A stretch of DNA of 64,000 nt from Firmicutes bacterium HGW-Firmicutes-7. GTDB lineage: Bacteria > Bacillota > Clostridia > Lachnospirales > Vallitaleaceae. The notes beneath the pieces are model-generated. The model had not been told where the DNA came from and searched no databases. It saw only the letters and a program-made list of their open reading frames with translations. Where the stretch lies: positions 62,001 to 126,000 of the forward strand of contig PGZO01000007.1 in NCBI GenBank assembly GCA_002841375.1. The letters run 5' to 3'. Shown one piece after another: positions 25,044-35,523 of the stretch (its first letter is position 1; every line of letters begins with the position of its first letter). The translations under genes were made by a program, and so were the position numbers.

Positions 25044-25783
25044 TATTTGTCACCCCATTCAAATTTGCTCTTTAGATCTGCTTTGAATGTTTCTCCAATT
25101 AATGCTACTTTGTCATAATCGTCAAATATTACACTACTTGCACATCGATTATTATGTATGATACTTTTAATATAATGAACATTTACAATATATGCTTTAT
25201 GTGACCTAACGAAACAATCTGATTGTAGTAATTGTATTTTACTCATTATCTTTTTTAACGAAGTCTTAATTTCTTTATATACGCCCATCTTAGAATGATA
25301 GTAAACGAATCTACCCTGGGCTTCAATAAAATAAATATCGGATAATAGAATTTTATTCGTTATATTCCCACTCGTAATCGTTAAGTATTTCTTTTTATTT
25401 ATTGTTAGATCTTTTCCAATAATTTTTTCTAGCTTTCTAATAGTCTCTATAATCTTTTCCATTTTAAAGGGCTTCTCAATAAAGTCATAACAATGATAAT
25501 CATGTAAAGCTCTGGGCAAGAGCGTAATATGCGTTGTGATAAAAATAATTGGAGCAAGTTCATATCGTTCTATACTACGAATATTTTGCGCAATATCCAT
25601 TCCGCTAACATCAGGCAATTCTATATCCAATAAAAACATATCAATATAGTTATTTTCTAAAAATTCTATCGCTTTTTTCCCCGTCGCTGCTTCTAATACA
25701 CAACAACCAATAAAATTTTTTTGTATTGTCTTTGTAAGGCTTTTCCTCGTTATATCATTATCTTCAACTACAAGAAAGTTCAT
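25040..25783 (-). CDS. LytTR-family response regulator (AgrA-like)
   Basis: 247 aa. Receiver domain with VVEDND at the start, phosphoacceptor Asp in MFLLDIELPDVSGMD (near 53) and the Lys of EKPFKM (near 103); C-terminal LytTR DNA-binding domain (about 140-240) with YYHSKMGVYKEIKTSLKKIM and FVRSHKAYIVN. It is co-transcribed with the kinase. Likely targets are the paired 9-bp repeats between agrB and the divergent RNA. Confidence 0.92.
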   Translation of the reverse strand: MNFLVVEDNDITRKSLTKTIQKNFIGCCVLEAATGKKAIEFLENNYIDMFLLDIELPDVSGMDIAQNIRSIERYELAPIIFITTHITLLPRALHDYHCYDFIEKPFKMEKIIETIRKLEKIIGKDLTINKKKYLTITSGNITNKILLSDIYFIEAQGRFVYYHSKMGVYKEIKTSLKKIMSKIQLLQSDCFVRSHKAYIVNVHYIKSIIHNNRCASSVIFDDYDKVALIGETFKADLKSKFEWGDKY

Positions 25784-25930
25784 AATTCGACCATCTCCAA
25801 TTAATATTTACAATTTAACCGTAGTATATCACAATTTTTATTCGCTTTCAATGATAATACTGGAAGCAACAAAACACCATTTTTCTTTTTCTTTATTATC
25901 TCTTTGTATAAAACCCCTTCCATGAAACGC

Positions 25931-25992
25931 AATATGCTCCCCTCGTAGTCGCCAGTTTATTAATAAACTGTCCAATACTAGGGGAGCACATT
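25931..25992 (-). terminator. Large nested hairpin between prs and the LytTR regulator gene
   Basis: Outer arm GCTCCCCT with AGGGGAGC (25936-25943 and 25980-25987), inner perfect 18-bp palindrome CAGTTTATTAATAAACTG (25953-25970). It follows prs by 28 bp, so it probably terminates or stabilises that transcript, although no T-run follows on the minus strand. Confidence 0.55.
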
Positions 25993-26020
25993 ATATTTCA
26001 TATAGACTATTGATTATAAT

Positions 26021-26986
26021 TTAGTGAAATAATTTTGACACAGACTCATTGTAGTGAATACTATGTATTGATTCTGCTAAAATTTCTGCCACGGACAATT
26101 GTTTAATCTTATCACATTTCTTTTCATCTGGTAGCGCAATAGTATCTAATATTACCAACTCTTTTATTGCTGACTTTTCAATACGCTCAATGGCTGGTCC
26201 AGATAACACACCATGGGTACAACATGCATAAACTTCTATTGCACCATGATCCTTCAAGGCATTTGCAGCATTGCATATAGTTCCTGCTGTGTCTATCATA
26301 TCATCTACTAATATTACCCTTTTTCCTTGTACGTTACCAATTATATGCATTACTTCGCTCACATTTGCTTCCGCTCTTCTTTTATCAATAATTGCCATTG
26401 GAACATCTATTTTTTCAGCAAATGCACGTGTTCTTTTAACGCTTCCAACATCTGGTGCTACAACAGCTATCGTATCTTTATCTTCAGAGAATTTATCGCA
26501 ATAGTATTTGACGAGTAACGGTGTTCCCCTCATATGATCAACTGGTATTGTAAAAAACCCTTCTATTTGTGCACAATGTAAATCCATCGTTAAAATTCGG
26601 TCTGCCCCAGCTGATTGTATTAAGTCAGCAACCATTCTTGCACTAATTGGATCTCTTGCTTTTGCTTTTCTATCTTGTCTAGCATACCCATAATAAGGCA
26701 TTACCGCAGTAATTCTACCTGCAGATGCACGTCTCAAAGCATCTATCATAATAAGTAATTCCATCAAATTATCATTTCCTGGTTGAGAGGTTGGTTGTAT
26801 TATAAAACAGTCAACGCCACGTACCATTTCACACACTTTAACAAAAGTCTCGCCATCACTAAAATGACCTGCTTCTGATTGTGATAATTCAAGGCCTAAG
26901 GACTTCGCAATATTTTTAGCTAACTCCTTATTTGCACTTCCAGCAAAAATCTTAATGCCCTCTGTGTTTTTGATTGTACTCGTCAT
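26021..26986 (-). CDS. prs: Ribose-phosphate pyrophosphokinase
   Basis: Makes PRPP from ribose-5-phosphate and ATP for nucleotide, His and Trp synthesis. Signatures: GIKIFAGSANKELA, GHFSDGE, YGYARQDRK, MDLHCAQIEGFF and the PRPP-binding loop VILVDDMIDTAGTI. 321 aa is normal. It follows glmU by 27 bp, the conserved Firmicute glmU-prs pair. Confidence 0.97.
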   Translation of the reverse strand: MTSTIKNTEGIKIFAGSANKELAKNIAKSLGLELSQSEAGHFSDGETFVKVCEMVRGVDCFIIQPTSQPGNDNLMELLIMIDALRRASAGRITAVMPYYGYARQDRKAKARDPISARMVADLIQSAGADRILTMDLHCAQIEGFFTIPVDHMRGTPLLVKYYCDKFSEDKDTIAVVAPDVGSVKRTRAFAEKIDVPMAIIDKRRAEANVSEVMHIIGNVQGKRVILVDDMIDTAGTICNAANALKDHGAIEVYACCTHGVLSGPAIERIEKSAIKELVILDTIALPDEKKCDKIKQLSVAEILAESIHSIHYNESVSKLFH

Positions 26987-27013
26987 TTTAAATCCTCCTA
27001 TAATCTATTTGAA

Positions 27014-28387
27014 TCAGAAAAGCTTATTTCTTTTACGTTTAACCCAATCCTCTATATTAACCTGTTGTGCTCTGGCTATACCCAATCCATAAGCAGGAAC
27101 ATCTTTTGTAATGGTTGATCCTGCTGCTGTATAAGCTTTTTCTTCTACTTTAACTGGAGATATAAGATTCGTATTACATCCAATAAACGCATAATCTTTA
27201 ATTGTTGTTCTAAATTTATTGACACCATCGTAATTTACAACTACTGTTCCACATCCAAAATTAACATATTCACCAACATCAGCATCCCCAATATACGTTA
27301 AATGAGATACCTTTGTATTGTTACCTATCCGTGCATTTTTTATTTCTACAAAATCACCGATTTTTACATGGTCACCGATTGTACAATTTGGCCTAATATA
27401 TGCATAAGGGCCTACATTAGTGTGCTCACCTACCGAACTACTTAATATTGTTGATTGATCGATTATAGAAAAATCATTAACTGTACTACTAATAAGTTTT
27501 GCACTCGGACCGATCGTACAATTTGTTCCAATGGATGTTCTGCCTTCAAGAAAGGAATTCGGATATACAATAGTATCTAATCCTATTTTTACATCTTTCC
27601 CAATATAGGTTTGATCTGGATTTATTATTGTAACTCCACCTAACATATGCTGTTCATTAATTCTTTTTCGCATGATTTTTGAGACTTCTGCTAATTGTAC
27701 TCTAGTGTTAACGCCTAAAATCTCTTCATAGGAATCGATAACTAAAGCATCAGCCTTTAACTTCTTATTTAAGATGTGTAGGACTGCATCAGGCAAATAA
27801 TATTCTCCCTGCGCATTGTGAGGTGTAATTTCTTTAAGAGCTTCCTTAAGTATTGCTGCATTAAAGCAGTACATACCCGAATTAATTTCTTTGACTTTTA
27901 ATTCTTCAAGGCTCGCATCTTTATGTTCAATACTTTTAATAAAAGTACTATTGTTATCTCTAATAATTCTTCCGTATCCTTGTGGATTTGAAACCATTGC
28001 AGATAGCACCGTAACAGCATTTTCATTTGTGTTATGGTAATCTACCATACTCTTTAAAGTGTCCCCTGTAATGAGTGGCGTATCACCGAAAAGAATTAGT
28101 ACATTGCCTTCTTCCCCAATAAATTCTTCAGCTTGCATGACTGCATGACCTGTTCCAAGCTGCTCTTTTTGTTCTACAAACGCTACTTCATAGGGCGTTT
28201 CTTTAATTACAGTTTCCGCTTTGTGCCCAACTACAACACATATTTCTTTGGCTCCAGCTTCATTCGCCGCTTCAATTACATATGCAAGCATCGATCGATC
28301 CAGTACTTTATGCAACACCTTTGGTATTTCAGATGCCATTCTTGTTCCAGCGCCAGCTGCTAAGATCACTGCCTTTAGCTTACTCAT
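27014..28387 (-). CDS. glmU: Bifunctional GlcNAc-1-P uridyltransferase / glucosamine-1-P acetyltransferase
   Basis: Makes UDP-GlcNAc for peptidoglycan. The N-terminal pyrophosphorylase domain has LAAGAGTRMASEIPKVLH and LFGDTPLI; the C-terminal left-handed beta-helix has hexapeptide repeats and the acetyltransferase region (NARIGNNTKVSHLTYIGDA, NYDGVNKFRT). 457 aa is normal. Forms an operon with prs. Confidence 0.97.
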   Translation of the reverse strand: MSKLKAVILAAGAGTRMASEIPKVLHKVLDRSMLAYVIEAANEAGAKEICVVVGHKAETVIKETPYEVAFVEQKEQLGTGHAVMQAEEFIGEEGNVLILFGDTPLITGDTLKSMVDYHNTNENAVTVLSAMVSNPQGYGRIIRDNNSTFIKSIEHKDASLEELKVKEINSGMYCFNAAILKEALKEITPHNAQGEYYLPDAVLHILNKKLKADALVIDSYEEILGVNTRVQLAEVSKIMRKRINEQHMLGGVTIINPDQTYIGKDVKIGLDTIVYPNSFLEGRTSIGTNCTIGPSAKLISSTVNDFSIIDQSTILSSSVGEHTNVGPYAYIRPNCTIGDHVKIGDFVEIKNARIGNNTKVSHLTYIGDADVGEYVNFGCGTVVVNYDGVNKFRTTIKDYAFIGCNTNLISPVKVEEKAYTAAGSTITKDVPAYGLGIARAQQVNIEDWVKRKRNKLF

Positions 28388-28483
28388 TAACAGTTCCTCC
28401 TTATTCGGTTCTTTTAGCCTTAATAATTGTACAATACTTATCCATATTTATCAATGTATCAATAGTACTAAAACTCTTCCCAT

Positions 28484-28511
28484 AAAAAAGGCACTTCTAC
28501 ATAGAAGTGCC
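28484..28511 (-). terminator. Terminator of spoVG
   Basis: Perfect 10-bp stem GGCACTTCTA/TAGAAGTGCC (28490-28499 with 28502-28511) followed on the minus strand by six T. It separates spoVG from glmU. Confidence 0.92.
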
Positions 28512-28518
28512 TAAAAAG

Positions 28519-28821
28519 TTAATCTACCTCTTCGGTAATTGCAATTTCGTCAACTGCATTGTCCGTTAATAAAATAGCTTGGTATTTCTCTAATATGGAC
28601 TTTTGAATTCTGTCCCTAGTCTCTGAATTAATAGGATGTGCTATATCTCTGAATTCGCCATCTAAGGCTTTTCTACTTGGCATAGCAATAAACAACCCCT
28701 TTTCACCTTCGATAATCTTAATATCATGTACTACAAATTCATTTTCAAAGGTTACTGATACCACTGCTTTCATTTTACCGTCCTTTGCTACCTTTCGTAC
28801 CCTTACATCTGTAATCTCCAT
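28519..28821 (-). CDS. spoVG: Septation/regulatory protein SpoVG
   Basis: Small nucleic-acid-binding regulator, 100 aa. It begins [11 protein letters not shown], has the conserved [20 protein letters not shown] and [19 protein letters not shown] blocks, and an acidic tail. It affects septation and spore cortex in Bacillus and binds DNA/RNA in other Firmicutes. Transcribed alone from a strong promoter. Confidence 0.96.
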   Translation of the reverse strand: MEITDVRVRKVAKDGKMKAVVSVTFENEFVVHDIKIIEGEKGLFIAMPSRKALDGEFRDIAHPINSETRDRIQKSILEKYQAILLTDNAVDEIAITEEVD

Positions 28822-28925
28822 AAGCTAACCCCTTTCTGTAACTTGGTGTTCGAGGCTAATTACCCTCTTGTGCCCTTTCCCATTCCCTTGTTTGCTTTGT
28901 TAAAAATAAAATATATCTCGATTTA

Positions 28926-28954
28926 ATTATAGTATAATCTTAAGCTTTTATCAA
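28926..28954 (-). promoter_or_regulatory. spoVG promoter
   Basis: TTGATA (28949-28954), 17 bp, TATAAT (28926-28931) on the minus strand, about 105 bp before the start codon. The rest of the 346-bp gap to glgD shows only a 14-bp palindrome TCAAAATATTTTGA near 29003. Confidence 0.7.
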
Positions 28955-29150
28955 TGTTTTTTTGTATATTCTCACCAATTTTAATCGTTATTTTATGCGA
29001 CGTCAAAATATTTTGACATATTGTATCGTTAATAAGATATTATTTTACTTTATCCGACACAAGCCTACATTCAGCGGAATATTTGGAATTGGTTTTCGTT
29101 AATTGTAAACAACTTAAAGGGGAGTTTATAAAATGGTTCCAGGTTTATAA

Positions 29151-29193
29151 GTAAAAGGGTTCCCTATTTACAGGTAAAAGGGTTCCCTATTTA
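29151..29193. repeat. Tandem 20-bp direct repeat spanning the glgD stop
   Basis: GTAAAAGGGTTCCCTATTTA occurs at 29151-29170 and 29174-29193 (period 23). The right copy encodes the last residues of GlgD (NREPFYL), the left copy lies across and beyond its stop codon. Confidence 0.85.
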
Positions 29194-30283
29194 TTATGAT
29201 ATCAATTTCACCTGCTTGAGCTTTGTGGATTGAGTCGTTGGGTATGTTGGATTTGCTATCTACGATACAATTTTCTATTAAGCAGTTATCCCCGATATAG
29301 GTTCCGTTTAGTATAATAGAATTTCTTACTATCGTATTTTTTCCAATGAATACCTTTCTAAACAACATAGAGTCTTCAACTTGCCCATTAATAATGCAAC
29401 CACTTGAGGATAAACTATTTCTCACTCTCGCTCCAACATTAAATTTTGCGGGCGGTTCGTCTTCAACTTTAGACATAATTGTTGGCTCTGTTCTGAAAAA
29501 TGTATCTCTTATATCCTTTTTCAAAAAATCTAAATTAGTTTTATAATATGCTTCTAAACTTGCAATACTTTTCCAATAACCTTCATGAATATAGGCGTAA
29601 ATTTTTTTTTGTTTTCTATATCTAATTATAATGTCATTGACAAAATCATAGCGTTCTTCCATGGCTATTTCTTCTATAAGTTCTATAAGAAGCCTGCGCC
29701 TTATAATATAAATTCCTGTTGATACAATATTACCTTGTGGTGTAATCGGCTTTTCTTCAAGTTCTGTAATACGATTCTCTTCATCAACTTGTATTAACCC
29801 AAACCTATGCAAATTCTCATCAGTTACCTGCTTACAAACAATTGTAATATCCGCTCTTTTATCTACGTGATACGATAATACTTCATTATAATCTATTTTA
29901 CAAATTCCATCTCCAGGCGCAATAATTGCATATGGCTCATGGCTACTTTTTAAATACTCCATATTTTGAAATATCGCATCTGCCGTTCCTCTATACCACA
30001 TGCTGTTATCATGGGTAATATACGGTGTAAATACAAATAATCCACCATGCTTTCGTCCAAAATCCCACCACTTTGATGAGCTTAAGTGTTCAACTAAAGG
30101 CCTAGAATTATATTGGGTAACAACTGCAACCTTGTTTACTCCAGAATTTGCCATATTGCTTAATGCAAAATCAATCGCACGATAGCTTCCTGCAACAGGC
30201 ATTGCAGCTAATGCTCTTTGATGTGTTAACTCTTTAAGCCGTTCATTTTTCCCACCTGCCAAAATAATTCCTAAGGCTCTCAT
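29168..30283 (-). CDS. glgD: Glucose-1-phosphate adenylyltransferase-like subunit GlgD
   Basis: Second subunit of the Firmicute ADP-glucose pyrophosphorylase. Nucleotidyltransferase motif [23 protein letters not shown] at residues 8-30, then a C-terminal beta-helix. Compared with GlgC the catalytic GGxGxRL/PxKPAV motif is degenerate, which fits a modulatory GlgD subunit. It overlaps glgC by 4 bp. Its last codons are duplicated as a direct repeat. Confidence 0.93.
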   Translation of the reverse strand: MRALGIILAGGKNERLKELTHQRALAAMPVAGSYRAIDFALSNMANSGVNKVAVVTQYNSRPLVEHLSSSKWWDFGRKHGGLFVFTPYITHDNSMWYRGTADAIFQNMEYLKSSHEPYAIIAPGDGICKIDYNEVLSYHVDKRADITIVCKQVTDENLHRFGLIQVDEENRITELEEKPITPQGNIVSTGIYIIRRRLLIELIEEIAMEERYDFVNDIIIRYRKQKKIYAYIHEGYWKSIASLEAYYKTNLDFLKKDIRDTFFRTEPTIMSKVEDEPPAKFNVGARVRNSLSSSGCIINGQVEDSMLFRKVFIGKNTIVRNSIILNGTYIGDNCLIENCIVDSKSNIPNDSIHKAQAGEIDIIINREPFYL

Positions 30284-31572
30284 TCTTCAACCTCCTCAAT
30301 TATTAGATTTTCACCACTTTCTAGTCTATTACTTATGAAGTTTTCATTCTCTAGCTTGCCATAAAGCGCACAATTTTTACCGACAATTACGTTACTAGGT
30401 ACCCATGTTTTTTCTCCAATAACTGTTAACCCTGATTCATAAATATTTGGTAATTCTGTATTAATAGCATAATCCCCATATCCAATATTTACTCCTTCAC
30501 CAACATTACATTCTTCTGCAATGATTGTCCGATCAATATAACAATTGTCAGCAATTTTCGTATCACTCATTATTATTGAGTTTTTAACTATAGTACCTTT
30601 GCCGATCGTCACATTAGAACCAATAACGGAATTATACACCTCTCCATATATTTCTGTTCCATCCCCTAATATGCAGGTTTCAAGATTTGCTTCTGATCCA
30701 ATAAATTGAGGTGGTTGAATTGAATTCTTCGTATATATTTTCCAATATGGCTCATATAAGTTAAATTCTGGGACGATATTTATTAGCTCCATATTTGCTT
30801 GCCAATAAGCCTCTAGAGTTCCTACATCCTTCCAAAATCCATCAAACTCATAAGCAAATAACTTCTTGCCATTATTTAATAGATGAGGAATAATATGTTT
30901 ACCAAAGTCACTATCATCGTGTCTTTTTTCATTGTCCAATAATGCCTGTCTAAGGACTTTCCAGTTAAAAATATAAATCCCCATAGATGCTAAGTCATTT
31001 TTAGGTTTGTTTGGTTTTTCTTCGAAATCAATAATTCTATTATCTTCCCCCGTGTTCATAATACCAAAACGATTCGCTTCATCCAATGGCACTTTTAGTA
31101 CAGCTATGGTTGCATCTGCCTTTTTTTTCTTATGGCAATTTAACATCATTTCATAATCCATTTTATAAATATGATCACCCGATAATATAAGAATATATTC
31201 AGGATCATAATAATCCATAAAGGGCATATTCTGAAATACTGCATTTGCGGTACCTGAATACCACGCAACACTCACATCACTTACATAGGGTGGCAATATA
31301 GTAACCCCACCATAACTTCTATCTAAATCCCAAGGAATCCCAATTCCAATATGTCGGTTTAATTTTAACGGTTCATATTGTGTCAACACTCCTACGGTAT
31401 CAATTCCTGAGTTAATACAATTACTTAAAGGAAAATCAATTATTTTATACTTTCCCCCAAATGCAACTGCTGGCTTTGCTATATGCTTTGTCAAAATACC
31501 CAACCTACTACCCTGCCCTCCCGCTAATAGCATCGCTACAATCTCTTTTTTTTGCACGCCTTTTCCTCCCAT
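30280..31572 (-). CDS. glgC: Glucose-1-phosphate adenylyltransferase GlgC
   Basis: Makes ADP-glucose for glycogen. Motif [21 protein letters not shown] near residues 16-36, [10 protein letters not shown] active site and GIYIFNW region, followed by a left-handed beta-helix domain. First gene of glgC-glgD. Glycogen synthase and branching genes are not in this window. The first four residues before [14 protein letters not shown] are not conserved, so an internal start is possible. Confidence 0.95.
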   Translation of the reverse strand: MGGKGVQKKEIVAMLLAGGQGSRLGILTKHIAKPAVAFGGKYKIIDFPLSNCINSGIDTVGVLTQYEPLKLNRHIGIGIPWDLDRSYGGVTILPPYVSDVSVAWYSGTANAVFQNMPFMDYYDPEYILILSGDHIYKMDYEMMLNCHKKKKADATIAVLKVPLDEANRFGIMNTGEDNRIIDFEEKPNKPKNDLASMGIYIFNWKVLRQALLDNEKRHDDSDFGKHIIPHLLNNGKKLFAYEFDGFWKDVGTLEAYWQANMELINIVPEFNLYEPYWKIYTKNSIQPPQFIGSEANLETCILGDGTEIYGEVYNSVIGSNVTIGKGTIVKNSIIMSDTKIADNCYIDRTIIAEECNVGEGVNIGYGDYAINTELPNIYESGLTVIGEKTWVPSNVIVGKNCALYGKLENENFISNRLESGENLIIEEVEE

Positions 31573-31632
31573 TAAATGTTTATTATCTGACCTATTATCA
31601 CTACATAATTCTATGCATAGTTACCAATTTAT

Positions 31633-32451
31633 TTATTTTTTCGGGTGAACTTTTATAATTCTTTTTTCCTCGTCTATATCTTCAAGTTCAATAAGTGAAT
31701 AATAGTTCTCAACAAGTTTCTTTACTGGCTCTTTTGTTGCCATTACCACCGAAACCCCAACTACCTTAACTTCGAATTCCTTCATTAAATCAATAACACC
31801 CTTTGCTGTCCCTCCTGCTTTCATAAAGTCGTCAACGAATAATACCTTGCTGCCTCTTTCTAATGCTCTAATCGGCAATGCCATTGTCTTGATTGTTTTG
31901 GATGAGCCTAAGTAATTCATCTGAATTGTAGGCCCCTCTGTTAATCTAGCTGATTTTCTAACTACAATGATTGGCTTATTAAGTATATCTGCAAGAACTG
32001 TCGCAAGTGGAATACCTTTTGTTTCTATTGTAACAACATAGTCAATTTCTTGACGTAAAAAAGACGTTGCCATTACTCTTGCAATTTTTTTAAGCATTCT
32101 TGGATCATAAAATATATCATTCATATACAAGTATCCACCTGTAATTATCCTCTTTTTATCATTTAAATGCTTACACAGCTCAATTTTTACATCTTCCATT
32201 TGGGAAGGCGTATAAGTCGGTGCATAATAAACGCCCCCTGAAGCTCCAGATAATGAAAAGATTTCTCCCATTTCGGTATTTTTAAAGAGTTTACCAATAA
32301 CATCAACATCTTCACTTAATGTTGATTTTGCACAATCTAATATATCTGAAAAGTATTGAAGCGTAAAAACCCGCGCTGGGCTTTCAACTAGTATTTTTGT
32401 TATAAAGGCTTGCCTTTCTGCCTTGTTAAGTTTATTATTCACAATTTTCAC
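31633..32451 (-). CDS. purR: Purine operon repressor PurR (PRT-domain type)
   Basis: Represses purine synthesis genes; PRPP relieves binding. N-terminal winged-helix (RQAFITKILVESPARVFTLQYFSDILDCAKSTLSEDV, residues ~14-48) and a phosphoribosyltransferase-like domain with the PRPP loop VLFVDDFMKAGGTAKG near 205-220. 272 aa matches the family. It is divergent from murC with a ~190-bp shared upstream region. Confidence 0.95.
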   Translation of the reverse strand: MKIVNNKLNKAERQAFITKILVESPARVFTLQYFSDILDCAKSTLSEDVDVIGKLFKNTEMGEIFSLSGASGGVYYAPTYTPSQMEDVKIELCKHLNDKKRIITGGYLYMNDIFYDPRMLKKIARVMATSFLRQEIDYVVTIETKGIPLATVLADILNKPIIVVRKSARLTEGPTIQMNYLGSSKTIKTMALPIRALERGSKVLFVDDFMKAGGTAKGVIDLMKEFEVKVVGVSVVMATKEPVKKLVENYYSLIELEDIDEEKRIIKVHPKK

Positions 32452-32641
32452 CTATTACTTCCTCACAATTAATAATTAATTACATCCATTATACTTCATT
32501 TGAGTGAATAATTTAAGTACTTTTCAAAAAAATGTTCGTATTTTAAGGAAAACCCTTTAAAAACTTATCGAAAATGGTTATAATACTATTAATGTTGAAT
32601 TAGTTAATATAACATATACTGTACAATATATTTTTAGGAGA

Positions 32642-34030
32642 TTGAAGATGTATAAAATTGATTTTAATAAACCCTTGAGTGTACATTTCATAGGTATCGG
32701 TGGTATTAGTATGAGCGGCCTAGCTGAAATACTAATGTACAATGATTTTACAGTGTCCGGTTCTGATATCTCAACATCAAATATGACAGAACATTTAAAA
32801 AACATAGGCGTAACTGTAAATATTGGACACCATGCCGATAACATAACTAGCTCTTTAGATTTAATTGTCTATACTGCGGCAATTTCAAATGATAATCCCG
32901 AGTTACTATCAGCAATATCACGATCTATTCCAACTATGGATAGGGCTGAACTACTTGGTCAAATAATGGATAATTACAGCCATTCAATTGGTATCGCTGG
33001 TACCCATGGCAAGACAACAACTACATCAATGATGTCTCAAATCTTTTTAGATGCAGATTTAGATCCGACAATAACTGTTGGCGGTATTCTTGACATACTT
33101 GATGGTAATATTCGTGTTGGCAACTCTTCTTATTTTATTACAGAAGCTTGTGAATATGCCAACAGTTTTTTAAAGTTTTCACCTTTCGTTGCAATTGTCC
33201 TCAATATCGAAGAAGATCATCTTGATTTTTTCAAAAATATTAGTGATATTAGAAGCTCTTTTAAAGGATATTTATCTAATGTTCCAGAAAACGGATATAT
33301 CATTATTAACAGTGATATTGAAAATTATGAGCAACTGCTAATCGGACTAAACTGCCACATCATTACTTATGGAACCGATGAAACGAAATCTGATTGGACC
33401 TGTAAAAATATAAGCTTTAATGAAAAAGGTTGTGGAAACTATGACTTATACTATAAATCAACCCACATTGACACTATTCAGATTAACTCTACAGGAATCC
33501 ATAATATCTATAACTCCATTGCCGCTATCGCAGCTTCACATACGATAGGAATTGACATATCTTCTGCAAAGTCCTCTCTTGAAAGCTTTTCAGGACCTAA
33601 AAGAAGGTTTGAATACAAAGGCTCTTTGATGGGCGTAACTGTAATAGATGATTATGCTCATCATCCGACAGAAATAGAAGCTACTATTCATGCTGCACAA
33701 CGATTAGACTACAATAAACTATGGATTGTGTTTCAACCTCATACGTATTCAAGAACAAAAGCCTTTTTAAGCAAATTTGCAAAAGCATTATCAATAGCAG
33801 ATTATGTGGTAATAACTGACATATATGCAGCAAGAGAAAAAGATCCCGGTGATATCCATTCAAACGACTTATTATCACAACTTAAAGAAATGAATGAAAA
33901 CTGTTACTATTTATCTTCTTTTGATGACATTGAAATATTCTTATTAGAAAATTTAGTCCCTAATGATATGTTGATAACTATGGGTGCTGGAAACATTAAT
34001 ATTATCGGAGAAGATTTACTCAACGGGTAG
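32642..34030 (+). CDS. murC: UDP-N-acetylmuramate--L-alanine ligase
   Basis: Adds L-Ala to UDP-MurNAc in peptidoglycan synthesis. Signatures: HFIGIGGISMSGLAEIL near residue 15, ATP loop GIAGTHGKTTTTSMM near 115, DDYAHHPTEIEAT and FQPHTYSRT. 462 aa is normal. Rightward and monocistronic; AGGAG is 9 bp upstream of the ATG. Confidence 0.97.
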   Translation: MKMYKIDFNKPLSVHFIGIGGISMSGLAEILMYNDFTVSGSDISTSNMTEHLKNIGVTVNIGHHADNITSSLDLIVYTAAISNDNPELLSAISRSIPTMDRAELLGQIMDNYSHSIGIAGTHGKTTTTSMMSQIFLDADLDPTITVGGILDILDGNIRVGNSSYFITEACEYANSFLKFSPFVAIVLNIEEDHLDFFKNISDIRSSFKGYLSNVPENGYIIINSDIENYEQLLIGLNCHIITYGTDETKSDWTCKNISFNEKGCGNYDLYYKSTHIDTIQINSTGIHNIYNSIAAIAASHTIGIDISSAKSSLESFSGPKRRFEYKGSLMGVTVIDDYAHHPTEIEATIHAAQRLDYNKLWIVFQPHTYSRTKAFLSKFAKALSIADYVVITDIYAAREKDPGDIHSNDLLSQLKEMNENCYYLSSFDDIEIFLLENLVPNDMLITMGAGNINIIGEDLLNG

Positions 34031-34213
34031 TTTTCCACACTATCCACATACTTATTAACATATGTTCGTATTTTTTTATGTGAATAACCTAGTTTACATA
34101 AAAACAATGCTATGTTAATCAATTAACATGAAAATGCTTGAAAATAAGGCTATTATTTTCAAGCATTTTTTATATTTGCCATTTTATGTAAAATGCTATC
34201 CACATTATGCACA
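34031..34213. promoter_or_regulatory. Cluster of five DnaA-box-like 9-mers
   Basis: TTTTCCACA (34031-34039) abuts CTATCCACA (34040-34048); TTATTCACA on the minus strand (34079-34087); CTATCCACA (34196-34204) abuts TTATGCACA (34205-34213). Two fit TTATNCACA exactly, three have one mismatch to TTATCCACA. An AT-rich stretch follows (34230-34270) and the next genes are a DnaD-like and a DnaC-like protein. Could be DnaA-controlled promoter DNA or part of an origin. Confidence 0.6.
34131..34172 (+). terminator. Terminator of murC
   Basis: AAATGCTTGAAAATAA pairs with TTATTTTCAAGCATTT, followed by TTTTATA. It lies between the two DnaA-box groups. Confidence 0.85.
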
Positions 34214-34452
34214 TAGTTATTAACAACCAAAATTCGCTCTTTTTTCTTATTTTTTCTTATAAAATTTATTAATGCGCTTCGTTACGACTTGTTTCGTTCT
34301 TAATTTAGTTACTAAACCATTTTATTTTTATTCCGTTATTTTATTTAGCACAATGCTAATAATTTATGTTATAATTAATTCATTATTAGAGCTTACTGTT
34401 AAAAACAGGCTCATGATGTTAACATAACTTCAGCAAAAAGGATCTGTAAAGA

Positions 34453-35523
34453 ATGAATACAATTAAAATTAATCCAACTTTAAATAAAAATTATATCTTG
34501 GTTCCCAATTGGTTTGTAGATAGCTATATGGCAAGTTCAAATGGTGACTTTGTTAAGGTTTATCTACTATTACTACGTTATGACGCTAGTGACTATAAGG
34601 AGTTTTCTACAACAGATTTTGCTGATCAACTAAATCTAACTGATTCAGATATTATTAGGGCACTTAAGTACTGGTCTTCAAAAGAGCTTCTTAGCCTTGA
34701 AGAAACAGGCATACAAATTACTGCTATTTCTTTCTTAGACCCTCATTTAGTAGTTACAGATGAACCCGTAATAGAATCAACGACGCCACAAGTTGATACC
34801 ATACATTTGGATCTATCAACAAAGCCTCAATACAATATGGAAGAATTGTCTTCCTTTGTAGCTGCTACTGCGTATAAAGACTTAATTTATGTTACAGGCA
34901 GGTATTTAGGCAAAATCTTAAATCAACAAGATTTAGGCACACTCGTTAGCTTTCACGATTGGTTAGGCCTGCCTATCGATGTTATTGAATGGCTTATAGA
35001 ATATTGTGCCTCAAATGATCATAGAAATATGAGATACATTGAAAAAGTAGCCTTAGAATGGGCAGATAATAATATCAACTCCTTAGAAAAGGCAAAGGTA
35101 CATACAGAAACTTATAACAAAAAATACTATGCAATTAAAAAAGCTTTAGGCTTTGCAAATAGAAATCCAGTACATTTTGAAATTAAAATGATGGATAAAT
35201 GGCTAGAGGAATATAAATTTGATCTTGAAATCGTTCTAGAGGCTTGTAACAGAACGATGAAGCAAGCACCAAATGGGTCATTTAACTACACTGATAAGAT
35301 ATTAACTCAATGGCACAAAAAGAAAGTACATACAATGCAAGATATCGTTCTATTAGATGAGCAACATAACACAAAAAATGCTCAATCAAAGAGTTCCCTA
35401 ACACCTATTACTTCTAATAACAAGTTTATTAACTTTGAGCAACGAGATTATGATTTTGATAAGATCGAAAAAAAAGCTATGGAAATGGTGTTAAAAGAAA
35501 ATGCTGAGGGAGGTTACAAATAA
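34453..35523 (+). CDS. DnaD-domain primosome-like protein
   Basis: Probable replication-initiation or restart protein. N-terminal winged-helix-like region (residues ~15-100; FVKVYLLLLRYDASDYKEF, STTDFADQLNLTDSDIIRALKYW) and two DnaD/DnaB_2-type helical domains (about 160-230 and 235-310; the second shows MMDKWLEEYKFDLEIVLEAC). It overlaps the following helicase-loader gene by one base (TAATG), so the two form an operon, as dnaD/dnaB and dnaI partners do. Confidence 0.88.
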   Translation: MNTIKINPTLNKNYILVPNWFVDSYMASSNGDFVKVYLLLLRYDASDYKEFSTTDFADQLNLTDSDIIRALKYWSSKELLSLEETGIQITAISFLDPHLVVTDEPVIESTTPQVDTIHLDLSTKPQYNMEELSSFVAATAYKDLIYVTGRYLGKILNQQDLGTLVSFHDWLGLPIDVIEWLIEYCASNDHRNMRYIEKVALEWADNNINSLEKAKVHTETYNKKYYAIKKALGFANRNPVHFEIKMMDKWLEEYKFDLEIVLEACNRTMKQAPNGSFNYTDKILTQWHKKKVHTMQDIVLLDEQHNTKNAQSKSSLTPITSNNKFINFEQRDYDFDKIEKKAMEMVLKENAEGGYK

